Part shown: positions 24,461 to 35,552 of the stretch, piece by piece
Position numbering within the stretch: the first letter of the stretch is position 1
Layout of the letters: each line of letters begins with the position of its first letter
From: Liolophura sinensis
Taxonomy: Eukaryota; Mollusca; Polyplacophora; Chitonida; Chitonidae
DNA length: 64,000 nt
Assembly: GCF_032854445.1 (NCBI RefSeq)
Contig: NC_088302.1
Coordinates: forward strand, 20,143,338-20,207,337
Reading direction: 5' to 3'
Notes under the pieces: model-generated
Databases searched by the model: none
What the model was told of the DNA's origin: nothing
The model's input: the letters and a program-made list of their open reading frames with translations, nothing else
Position numbers and translations under genes: made by a program

Positions 24461-24514
24461 TATATACATACATACATTCATTCATACATACATACATACA
24501 CACATACATACATA
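24461..24514. repeat. CATA tetranucleotide microsatellite
   Basis: It is an imperfect array of CATA with a few CATT and CACA units. Confidence 0.9.
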
Positions 24515-25650
24515 TTTTAAAGTGGATAGTTCTAGCTGCAGGTTAGCAGCATTATCCATTGTCACTGTTGATAAGTTTATGATTAAGCCCCATATTAAAG
24601 GAAAAAGCTTTATTCTTCCCTCGGTAGTGATTACGGTATAGGAGCGTAAAGTGTAAGTGCGGAACTCGATTGCCTTTACACTCTTTAATCCTGACGGCCT
24701 TGAATGAAAAATAAAACAAGTTTAATACACCCGAAACAAATTTTTACAGGTGTTTTATTCTGCAAAAGGTATGCTTTGTTCCAGAAAACTACTAGGTGCG
24801 TGCAAAACCTTACAATAGTGCTACATTTCCAGTCCAGTCTCCCTTCAGAGCTCCCTCCAGCTAATAATGTGGGGAATCTTGACCAAGCGAGATGTATTTC
24901 AGGGAAGGATTGCGAGCAATTTGCAAATAAATGTACCCATAAAGTGAATACTGAAAACTTGGGATTCATTTCTCTAGCTTTTTAATAAAAATCAGAATGC
25001 TGCGTTTGTAGAAGTCAAGGCCAAATCAACCTGATTGTGGAGTTCTGGAATGATTGCAGGCGCTAATATACATACGGCTTGCATTGTGTCGTCGCTCGGA
25101 TCATTCTTTCGCCACGGTGGCCCTGTAGCTAGACCAGCATGTCACTCCGTGCATATGAGAACCGCGGCGTGAATTTATTCCAAACTATCCAAGCCATTCG
25201 ACACTTGCGGAGATAAAATATAACGGGCCACTTTTCAACGCGCAATGTTTGTATGGCAATAAATCGAATCTTATAGCGTTCATCTGTTTCCTGATTTTAT
25301 GCGGCAGATGAACTCTGTGAAATATTAATGCTATACGATCAAAATACGCATAGATTTAATACAGATACAAATTAGTTCAATTAAGTCTACTGTCATCTTT
25401 ACTAGGTACTTTTGAATATCTTTAAGCGAACTACAAAGACCAACAATACTATTATCTGTTATCTGTAGGATTACACATAAATGTCCTTCTCCTGAGATCA
25501 GAAACATTAAACAACAGAATTGTGTAATAAATGGCCTTGTACGCATCCAAATAATAGAAGTGTAAGCTGACCATTAAATGTGTGTTAACATGTAAAGAAG
25601 GCCAGAATATCGTTTTTGGAGGAAACGTTATATCTAGTGTACATTGCATT

Positions 25651-25730
25651 ACTGTAAATATAATATAAATATATACTGTATAATACTGTATAATAATATA
25701 TATAATATAAATATACTGTAAATGTATATA
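25651..25730. repeat. AT-rich low-complexity repeat
   Basis: It contains repeated ATACTGTA and ATATAATATAAAT words and almost no G or C. It is a likely slippage-prone region. Confidence 0.75.
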
Positions 25731-27008
25731 CCTATGTTATGATACTTGAAATTAGTCACTCACACAAAGTACGTTTTCTTTATATATAAAGTTTTCTTTA
25801 AAAAATACGTCATGGGCGTTTTTGGAGTTTGCTGCTTCTGATCATTTATGTGCTATTATATTATCTGTAGCTGTTATGAGCAGATTACCTGGACGAAGAA
25901 GTTCTTAGCATTCCTCGACCACAAATTCGCCGACTGACACTTTACAGGCCGTTTGAATAATGCTTTCGATACAGCAAGCGCTGAATGACATAATGCCTTG
26001 AAAAATAAATGTTGGCTGAGACCGCTTTAGGATGACGCTAATGGTTTTGATGTAGGAGTGGAGAGGCGTTGAGGTTAGCTCACAACCCTTCCGGTCTTCA
26101 GCTCGCCAGACCTGCCCTATTTTCTTTTGGGTCTAATAAACGCGGAAATATGTGGAACAAGGTTATGCCTTATTCTCTCACCGTCGTTTCTCTGCCATTC
26201 GAGAAAATACCTTAATCTTTAAAAACTAAACCCGAGTCAGGGGTGAGCATGTTGAGCGCTGATGGTTTTAGCCGGGACAGGTTCCACGGTTGGCCTACTC
26301 ACTCTTGTCCAATCCGCGGGGGCTGAAACTCTGAAACGTAAGTAAATAGCGAGAATATAGGTCGTCGGCTGGAAACTCCCCTGCCCTGGCTAAAGGTTAA
26401 TGCTGGTTATTTTAGGCTAACTCCCGTAGATTAGCTTCCTTAATCAACTCTGTGTCCCAGAGAATCAAGGCGAAGGTAGAGGATATATAGGTCTTTACTG
26501 TACTGCGCATGAATTAGACAAAAGAACACAAAAGAGAACGCATTAGCAAATTGCAACGTGTTCCTCCATATCTGAGCCTTTAGCAGCGAGGATTCCAACA
26601 CACCCGGCGTTTGTCGAAGAGCTATGGCCTCATGCTTTGTTTACTCTGATTGCAATGATCATAGACAGGCAGGAAACAACAGACAGAAACTTCAAGCCTA
26701 TGACAGAGCTTTCGAGCCTTTAATTATTCAATATGAGTGATAAAAATATACGCTGGACTTGATTTAGCAAAACGCAAGGTCGTTAGGCAAGAACAAGAGA
26801 TCCGACGATAAACATGGTTGAATGAATTCATTTGCTCATAAAACCTGATGAACGGGGACAAGCTCTTGTAGGAATTTGACGGGGAGGTAAACAAATCTGA
26901 ATGAACGTTGAATGATTATCCATGCATGGCGCGAGTCTTGAAGATTCTGTATATACCGCCGAGATCTCTTTCCACGCGTATATTAATACTTAAGGCGCGA
27001 GTCAGTGT

Positions 27009-27392
27009 CTAAATCCGGCTTAACAGTTCATGTAACAGTAGGAGAGGATCCACAGGCCAGCCCACGCTCATGTTTTTGGCGTTTTTCCACTCGTATATTT
27101 TCTTCCTTTTATCACCAGGTACCCGTAAATAAAGGCAAAACTGGGCATTGTTTACCGGCATGACAGAATGCACGAAGACTCCAGCGACGAAGTATTGATA
27201 TACAACCAAGAATAAATGAATTATATAATCCTGTTTGTCCACCATGGAGGATGAGTTGTTAATATCTAGCCGTGGAGAAGAGGGATCATCCGAACGTTCG
27301 CCTTGGATGAACCCGCGGATCCAGTTCGAGAGTACACACCAACACGCACCCGGTAGTGCCCTTTCGGCACACATACCGTTACTCTGCGACAT
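27009..27392 (-). CDS. Hypothetical 127-aa ORF (uncertain)
   Basis: This is an ATG-started frame of 127 codons with A at -3 of the start. Codon choice looks less random than in neighbouring frames. The middle has a hydrophobic stretch (HLFLVVYQYFVAGVFVHSV) that could be one membrane segment. The C-terminal part is basic, then ends PLLLLHELLSRI. I recognise no family. A donor-like GGTATGTG lies close to the start codon, so it could instead be part of a spliced gene or be non-coding. There is no neighbouring gene context. Confidence 0.22.
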   Translation of the reverse strand: MSQSNGMCAERALPGACWCVLSNWIRGFIQGERSDDPSSPRLDINNSSSMVDKQDYIIHLFLVVYQYFVAGVFVHSVMPVNNAQFCLYLRVPGDKRKKIYEWKNAKNMSVGWPVDPLLLLHELLSRI

Positions 27393-27889
27393 CTTGCGGC
27401 AATGTTGTTCGGATCAAACTTTTACTGCACCACATGGGTGCTTCGCTATGTGCGACCGTTTTCCATCTATTATCATAAATCCAGTATGTTGACATAATGT
27501 TGGTGATCTTGGTAAACCTGTACATGATAACTTGGATTTCATTGTAAGAATAAGAGTTTGCTTGGATTTCCATTAACAATAACTTCTGTTTTCTTCTCAT
27601 TACACATAGTCAGTTTTAGCTTGAACGCTTACCAGCTATAGTCACTGGTTACCTTGGTAATGTGTCTTAGCATTGTGGTCCTGGAATCTCCTTTTTGGGT
27701 GGTGTCGGGGGATCTCCAAGTATCGGAATTATCGGGGAAAGGGTCACATGTGAAATAGCGCCGTCAGAATTAGCCCGAACTGAGAATTACTGTGTAGTAT
27801 CCAGGGAAACTTAAGCCATTACACTGTCTTTTCACTGTGGGCAAAGGGGCTTAATATTCATCGTCTTGAATTATCGAGAACTTACATAC

Positions 27890-28110
27890 TAACATGGTAC
27901 ATGATTTGAATACTGATTTCACTCATTCGCCTAGAACATTCTTGCTACTTTATTATTGACTGCTTTACTTTGCGTATTTCGAACTTTGTTTACTTTCTTA
28001 TTTCTTTAGTGGTTTGTGTTAAACGTCGTTTTGGGAATTGGTCTAGCGACTATTGACCCGCAGATTAATTATTGATCTAGTTTGATTAACGGCTGGCATA
28101 CGTATGTCTC
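27890..28110 (+). repeat. Dispersed repeat family B, copy 5
   Basis: It begins GGTACATGATTTGAATACTG, TTTCACTCATTCGCC and TAGAACATTC, continues with TTTACTTTCTTATTTC and TTTGTGTTAAACGTCG, then TTTTGGGAATTGGTCTAGCG and ACTATTGACCCG, ending near GGCATACGTATGTC. It is collinear with the copy at 17.6 kb. Confidence 0.7.
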
Positions 28111-31100
28111 CCTAGATTTATACATTTACAACAGATGAAAGATCTCCTTATTATTAGTACTGATGATAATGTTACTCTATCGCCATTAAAAGTAAATGAC
28201 TAGTTGAGAAGTTTTACGTATTTAAACGACTACAGTGCAATCTATGTATTGATCGTCGTCTCAATTAGTGTGGATTTAGGTGAAAACTTTCATTTAAGCA
28301 ATCAACTGGGGTACATTCAGTTGCTTTACCATTGCCATATGTTTAGAGCAGGTTGAGTGCAAGGAAGTTCTATTTTACTAGGCAAAACTGAGATAGCTCT
28401 GTCGTTTTATCTAAGTGTACTATCACGGGTATTTTTTCTCTTTAATTCTCATTGGCCCGGTGCCTGATGTGTTGGTGTTTATGGAAAGACTATAAACCCG
28501 CTAAGAATTCTGGTAGACTGTATCTGACAGGTGTTTGCAGAACAATGTATAAAAATGGCACACCGGCCATCAGATCCTGTTGACAAATATTTGAGGCAAA
28601 TATATATACAAGTAAAGCTTGAAAGGTCTGTCCAAACTATTTTATTATAAATCAATTCCTTTGCAAGCTGGAGATTTTCTACATGTATATGTTTTGCAGT
28701 ATGCGTCGTACAAAAAGTATTTCTATTCAAACCGTCCAAGTTCAACCTGCTTAAAACAGGGTTGCCAAACTGCTGTCCATAGCAATGCTCTGCGTAAGAT
28801 GACAACAATTTTGGTGTAAAAAGTGGCGGGGGGCTCAGACCAGATCCACTAAGAACTGATACTTGGAGACTATGAAAATATTAGCTGGTAGTAACCCTTC
28901 TCGTAGAAGGATTTATGCAACAAAACCTGTGGAAATCACAAGGCGTTTTCTTAAGTATTGTCCTTGCATGTTCTTTGTATGGGCCAAGCAACTTATTGCA
29001 GGATAGATCGCTAATATCTCGCAAGATAACATCTCTACAGCGGTTATTGCGTAGCAGGCATAACACTAGTATGTACATACATCCATGTATCAAATCTGAT
29101 TTGCATATCCCCTATGCAGGCTAATTTAGTGTACATCCAGATATATATGTACATTGCCCACTCACAAGTAAAAGATGTACCAGAATCTGTCAATAATTGT
29201 GCACATGTATTTATTTATTAATTAATCAGGCTGTTGTTTATGCCACATTCAGGAGTTTTCACTTACACCAGGACTGGGTATCACGCCATACTGAAGAATA
29301 TTTCCGTGCTAATGTTTCTACATGCGAATGGGGCTGGAACCAGCATCCGTTAGATCTGAAGTAGTGCGGTATAAAATACTTTCAGTGACATTCACTAAGA
29401 TATGGACATATTATTGACATTTTACAACATTCTGCGTTTAAAGACTACGATGGGTGCATCAACAAAAAACTTAATTGCTTAATGACAATGATGTACACAA
29501 CTTTAAACGTAAAAAATAAAACGTCCAAGACTTTCGAAAGGTGATAAGAAATAAAATTCAGCATTCTTATATGGCTTTTTCAGAAAACAAAACACAAATT
29601 TAAAGAAAAAAAGTTTCTTTGATACCATCTTCCTTTGCTTTCTTTGCTCTGATTTTACGTTTCCATTTCAGGCTTTTATGGGAAAAGATGATCAACAACC
29701 TAATTTCAGGATATTTCATAGAGCTAAGAACCTTACTGGTGATCTTTCAGCCTTCCTTTTTCAAAATAGCGAGATTGTTCAGAAAGCAATTCAGATAGAG
29801 ATGCTGATGCATCTAAATAAAACCCCGGTCCTGTGGTTAGAATTGATCCCGATTTTTCAAGCCTCTTCCTGTATTTTTGCTTGTCGCTGCTCTACAATAT
29901 CCAGGATGTCAGTTTCGCTGTTTCTGCTCGTGTTCGTCTGTCCACAGCATACCGTTTCTCCTTGTCACGCAGGTGCATATCCTCTACCTGAGAGATTTAC
30001 TTCAAAATACTTTTTTTTCTCGAATACTCAAACATAACGGAAAAGCTGTTATGTGACTGGCTAGCGATGAAAATAGCCTTGGTCTGAGTTATTATTCACC
30101 TTACACTCACAGAATACTTCAACAATTCCAAACGCCATAACAATGCAGGCTGTGTATAAATGGCTGCCTACTTAATATATACCTCAACAACGCCAGCTCC
30201 CCAGTCATGTGAACCGTTACATTTTTGCGTCAATATATCCCGTATGTTGTTTAACGTTATTAAAGATATTCCATGGGTGCTAATCCGTGAAAACATAATG
30301 GCCCAGTCTGGTAGGACTTGGGGTTACAGAGCACCAGTTACGACAGAGTCAACACTGGGGGTAGATTTATTGACTGGGGTATTGCAGGACCAGGAAACCG
30401 TCTCGGGCGCCTAGAGGATGCGTCCACTCTGTTCAGGAAGTACACTGTTGAGCCCTTCCGCGTAAGTACGAACTGGACGTCGTGGCAAATCAGAGGCCCA
30501 CAAATCTGTCTCTATAGTTCTTTTTCCATAATAACCCTGAGTAAAACGTCAACTTGTTCATTTTGAGCAGCGAAGTATGTCAAATAGCGATGTCGATATT
30601 TTGTGCACAAGGATCGTTCGGTATGAATTCATTGTACCCGCCACTGTACGTTTTAAGCGCGGTATATATCAAATGTAACGTTTGTAAGCAAGTTTAGCCT
30701 ATATAAAGACCGTTAGTGGGGGGTCTGTATTAAGTTACCAATATCATATTGCTGGTTCCTGGATGGTGTGTTTACCAAGTTTTTTTGTTGGTTTCATTTT
30801 GTTGCTGTTTTGATTTCTTGAGGACCACAAGGTTGTCATATGCTTTACGCGTTGTGGATACTTCAAACGAATATCCCTTTCATTTATCCAGTTTCACTTC
30901 GCCCTTTTATATGAATATATCCGGACATGTGATGACGATGTGAATCACATGTCCATCGGCCAAAATACAGCAGTAACTCCTTGATAAAACAGACCCAAAG
31001 CCGCCGAAAGCTAGGCCGAAGCTTGACCGAACTCCTGTAGTTTGTAGTAGATGCGGAAACACGCGTATTGCAGTAGCTTAGCCTGAGCTGCTCTGGCTCT

Positions 31101-32587
31101 TCACAATCCATACATTTAAGTGACTCACTTGATCTACCCGGCCAATAGATTCAACAGGTGTCTGAAGGAATATTTAGGACGTCGAGCCAGTTATAGACCC
31201 CTCAGTCGAAGCTGCAGATGTGTTGGCATTTAGAGAAATCCCCGTAAATCGTATGTGTCGATCTTGATAACACAAATAACAAAAGGCCAATGATTATGAG
31301 ATATGAAAAAGTTACTCCACTGCTCGCACGTTGACACAAACACCATATGTGTGAATATTTTCGATTCCTCTGTCTGAAGTGACGAAACCATAATCCGTCA
31401 CCGGCGGCAAGGATTTTAATTTGTATCTGCACATGCCTAACCTCTGTTTCATCGCCTCCATTGTCTGCAGCCGACACGGGTAGTTTTGTCCCTTCTGGCA
31501 GAGCGTTCCCCCCTCTGAGCCTTTGTAAAGTCCACATCCTATCTCTGCACAACATGTCAGTTGTTCTCTCTTTTACGCTGCAGCCAGTCACGAAAAGTGC
31601 TCTTTAGCTCATTTGTTTTAAACTGAGCAAATTTTGTTGAATAAGAAAAGCTGCTATGTAACAGCTTCGACTCAGACTCAAATTCGTCTTTGGTCAAGGG
31701 GTAGTAAGAGACAGCCTATTAAATTGCTGACAGGAAGTTACAGTTACATCCTGAGGTTGACGTGTTCAAGCTAGATGATCACCCCAAGATGTGCAGATGC
31801 ATGATGCACCTCATTTGGAAGCTTTAATAGATATTTTCGGATTACTGCAAATAACAAATTTGCTTGAAAAAATAAATTCAGTAGCTCATGAAATTTAATC
31901 GGCTATACTGAAAATGAAAACATGTATATCTTTAGTTGTTTTAAATAGTTGGGACAAAGGACGTTATGCTCGACGTGGTGTTGTTGTTATTGAAAAGCGT
32001 CTATGACGTGAAAAGGTAGTAGGATTGTATGATGATGGCCCTACCCAGCTTCCACAGAAAGGTGTAACGGGACCAGCTTTTTAGTGCTTCTACTAGCAGT
32101 AGCAAACGAGATATAGCCAATATCTCAGATGGTAGACAGCTGGACTACAGGCATGGAGATCCAATCCAGATGAGTGAAACAGCCAATTTTAAAATGGAAT
32201 CTGCGAAATTATTACGTTACTTGAACACCCGGTACACGTCAGCTGAACACCCGGAACACGTCAATTGACCACCTATCATCCGTCAGCAAACCGGTGGGTA
32301 CGTAGGAAGAGTGACACGCGGCAAACCATGAAGCCAGTGTGTGATATAAGAGAATACCTGTATGGTCGATGACCTTAATGACAATAGTAATAGATATCAA
32401 TCATTCCAGCATGCCACTTGTTTTTTTTTAATGATTATGACATCAGCCGAGGCAATGAGTTCTTGGTGTTGAAACCTGTTAAGGAGTTTAATATTGTAAA
32501 TAAGAGAGAGTACATCTGACTGCTTTTTCCTTGCAATAATATAGAAGTGCAATATATCAATGTGAAGACATTGTTATGTTACGTGTC
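28111..32587. other. Intergenic stretch with weak coding hints
   Basis: No firm gene was found. A Cys-rich open frame on the minus strand at 31315-31572 is described as a finding. A short splice-bounded frame at 30388-30461 was considered and rejected. Traces resembling SINE tails occur around 29230-29370. The rest shows nothing I recognise. Confidence 0.35.
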
Positions 32588-32880
32588 ACTAACGTCGTAC
32601 TTTACAATTTTTCAGTCATATGACGACAAAGGAATCATAAGAGTGCATGCAATGTGCCTCCTTGTTGCAGGACGGATTTCCACCGCTTTTTTATCTAGTG
32701 CTGCTTCACTTACCGAAGGCAAGTAAGTCGACCGCCCGAGCCATTATACTGATAGAGGTAAACCAGTCGTTGCACTATCCCCTTCATGCTGAACGCCAAG
32801 CGAAGAAATTACAACTTCACTATTACATCTGTCATGAAGGTCACGTGTTCGAATCCAGCTCTTGCTGTTTTGTTCGCGGT
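32588..32880 (-). mobile_element. tRNA-derived SINE, ACTC-tailed family, copy S3 (inverted)
   Basis: Read in reverse, it has CGCTTGGCGTTCAGCATGAA, GTGCAACGACTGG, TAATGGCTCGGGCGG, GGTGGAAATCCGTCCTGCAA, CAAGGAGGCACATTGCATGC and GTCGTCATATGACTG, collinear with S1 and S2. The promoter-like box in its head shows GTTCGAATCC on the plus strand. The ACTC tail is missing or decayed, and no target-site duplication was found. A deletion removes part of the middle relative to S1. The 88-codon plus-strand frame across it is not a gene. Confidence 0.8.
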
Positions 32881-33889
32881 TTTAAAGATTTGTCACACAC
32901 CTTCTTGTGTTAAACGCCAATAGAAAAAAAATGTGTACCACACTTTTATTTCATATATTTTCTTGGTTCTTTAGACCTTTGAGTCGAATGTTGTTTCAGA
33001 ACCTGGTTTTGAGTTTATTGAGCTGGACTGTTTACTACACTTGACAGTTAATACCAGAATGTCTGTAACGTCTTCCAGATTCAAAGCTTTCTTTTCCCAG
33101 CATTTTTTGATTGAGGTAACTTATTGTAATATTGGAAGGAATGCTTGAGTCACAATTCATTTCATGCGAGTCATGCATGCTGCAGTCTTGTCGCAGTGAC
33201 GGGGAAAAACATGGCTTCCACAGAACTGGTTCCTAGCCAGAATACTCAACTGAGGCAAATGTTTCTTGTTTCATTTCGGCTTGAAAAAAACACTTATCAA
33301 CATTTGTGCGACTTATATATACGTTTCTAGACATGTAGTAAATATCCGTGTAGTTCAATTATTCCACTCTGAAAACAGTGTCTACATTCCTGGCTATACA
33401 AACTTACCCACCAGTGACTTGACTACTTCTTTGGACAACCTGTGCGTTCTGTACTACGTGTTATATAGGTCTATGCTCTACAAACACACGGAGTTCACGG
33501 AGAATATATGACATATAATTTCCTCCTGTCAAAACATGAATCATTCACGTTCAACACACGAGTTATGCTCTAAAAAGTCACAAGACTAACTCCTGGCTGC
33601 GAAAGAGAATTTGGTTTGATGAGGCTTGGTGTCAATATTGAAATATCTCTCGGAATTGTGAAGTCAAGTTTAACGTTGCTCATCTATTATCTATGTCCAC
33701 CATTGTATATTGGCTTGGCGCAACTTTATTTGCCATTAAAACAACGACTGAGATACGCAGAACCAACCCATGCGCCATTGTCTGACAAGTGATCTTTTGT
33801 AACTGCAGACGTCACACACACGATTCACCATCTGGCGACTGAGCCAGACATCTCCACGTAAAAGACTGTATATGTCTTAATCTGTCAGT
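32881..33889. other. Intergenic stretch, nothing recognised
   Basis: Only short open frames occur, with no shared repeat blocks or splice-bounded frames. Confidence 0.4.
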
Positions 33890-34225
33890 CACTTATTCAC
33901 AATCATGACTGAGGAAATATTCGTGGTGACAGATACTGCACTTATTCACAATCATGACTGAGGAAATATTCGTGGTGACAGATACTGCCCTTATTCACAA
34001 TCATGACTTAGGAAATATTCGTGGTGACAGATACTGCACTTATTCACAATCATGACTGAGGAAATATTCGTGGTGACAGATACTGCACTTATTCACAATC
34101 ATGACTGAGGAAATATTCGTGGTGACAAATACCGCACTTATTCACAATCATGACTGAGGAAATATTCGTGGTGACAAATACCGCACTTATTCACAATCAT
34201 GACTGAGGAAATATTCGTGGTGACA
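33890..34225 (+). repeat. 49-bp minisatellite, about 6.9 copies
   Basis: The units start at 33890, 33939, 33988, 34037, 34086, 34135 and 34184, exactly 49 bases apart. Each contains CACTTATTCACAATCATGAC and ATTCGTGGTGACA. Units differ at only a few positions: 'cccttatt' and 'gacttagg' in the third, and 'acaaatacc' in the fifth and sixth. A diverged unit-like stretch follows at about 34274-34310. The period is not a multiple of three and there are no spacers, so this is neither a coding repeat nor a CRISPR array. Confidence 0.95.
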
Positions 34226-34696
34226 TTCGTCACTTATTCTACTTTAACTCTTTTAAGGTTAAAAGTTAATACCTCAATCATTACCATGGTTGAGGAAGTC
34301 TTTGTCGTGACAATTTTAACAGTTTCAAGGCTAAGTGTCAGCACTGATAAATGACAATCATATTTTATGACGTGTTTGTCGTTTCAAATGATGCCCTTAT
34401 ATTCTATCATGCATTTTAGTACTTTAAGACCGTTGTTAATTCCACAGTAAAGCAAACGTGAAATATTGATTACTAGGTTCTCAAGACGTTTTTCTCTTAA
34501 ACAGAAAGAATGCATCAATGTAAACAACAGCAGAAAGACCATTATAACTCTGTCTGGAAATGCCTCCTCAATAAAGCTGCACCCCTGTATCTAGAATCTC
34601 ACTAAGTTTACAAATATTTACACATTTCCATTTACTTGTTTCCTACTTAACAATATCTTACTTATCTCAAGAATTCTTCACCTATGTGACTGCCGT

Positions 34697-35552
34697 CAGT
34701 TTCATGGGTGGAGGAAGCCAGCGTACTCATGGTAAACCACCGACCGCCAGTCTTCTGGGTGGAGGAACCGTCGTACTCATGGTAAACCACCGACCGCCAG
34801 TCTTCTGGGTGGAGGAAACCGTAGTATCCATAGTAAACCACCGACCGCCAGTCCTCTGGGTGGGGGAAACCGTCGTACTCATGGCTAACCACCAACCGCC
34901 AGTTTACTGGGTGGAGGGAACAGATGTACCCGTGGTAAACCACCGATCGCAAGTTTACTGGGTGGAGGGAACAGATCTACCCAGAGTATACCACCGACCG
35001 CCAGTTTACTGGGTGGAGAAAACCGTCGTACTCATGATAAACCACCGACCGCCAATCTTCTGGGTGGCGGAAACCGTCGTATCCATGGTAAACCACTGAC
35101 CGCCAGTCTTCTGCGTGGAGGAAACCGTCGTACCCATGGTGAACCACCGACCGCCAGTCTTCTGGGTGGAGGAAACCGTCGTACCCATGGTAGTCCACCT
35201 ACCGTGAGTTTACTTGGTGGAGGGAACAGCTGTACCCATGGTAAACCACCGACCGCCAGTTTACTGGGTGGAGGGAACAGATCTACCCATGGTAAACCAC
35301 CGACCGCCAGTTTTATGGGGGAGGGGGGAGGAAACCGTCGTATCCATGGTAATTCACCGACCGTCAGTTTACTGGGTGGAGGGAACAGCTGTACCCATGG
35401 TAAACCACCGACCGTCAGTCTTTTGGGTGGAGGATAGCCGCGTACCTATGGTAAATCGCCGACCAGTTTCATGAGAGCAGAAAACCGGCGTACCCATGGT
35501 AAACCACCTACGGTCAGTCTCATAGGTGGAGGAAACCGGCGATCCCATGATA
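34697..35552 (+). repeat. 51-bp minisatellite built from a SINE core, about 17 copies
   Basis: The unit is GGTAAACCACCGACCGCCAG, TCTTCTGGGTGGAGGAAACC and GTCGTACTCAT, with units 50-52 bases long. The GGGTGGAGGAAACCG and AAACCACCGACC words match the core of the SINE at 21.6 kb (GGTGGGTGGAAACCGGGC then GGGGGAAACCCACGACC) in the same order and spacing. Because 51 is 17 codons, reading frames run through the array on both strands, up to 137 codons, but these are a by-product of the period. Confidence 0.92.

Larger units (their letters stand above)
22076..27008. other. Long intergenic stretch with microsatellite and AT-rich patches
   Basis: No gene was recognised. It holds a CATA microsatellite at 24461-24514 and an AT-rich patch at 25651-25730. 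A 20-base direct repeat, ACTTGACAGGTAAGCTACAC, occurs near 22463 and again near 22862. Short open frames on both strands show no domain-like features. Confidence 0.35.

Noticed and set aside
30388-30461. 74-base frame between a TTGCAG acceptor and a CGC/GTAAGT donor
   Set aside because: The peptide is only about 24 residues, the acceptor lacks a pyrimidine tract, and no partner exons were found.
33890-34225. Regular direct repeats resembling a CRISPR array
   Set aside because: The units are contiguous with no unique spacers, and the DNA is animal. It is a minisatellite.
34686-35474. Open frames of up to 137 codons on both strands with a 17-residue repeated peptide
   Set aside because: They arise because the 51-bp minisatellite period is divisible by three. 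Units with 50 bases shift the frame, and the unit itself is SINE-core sequence.
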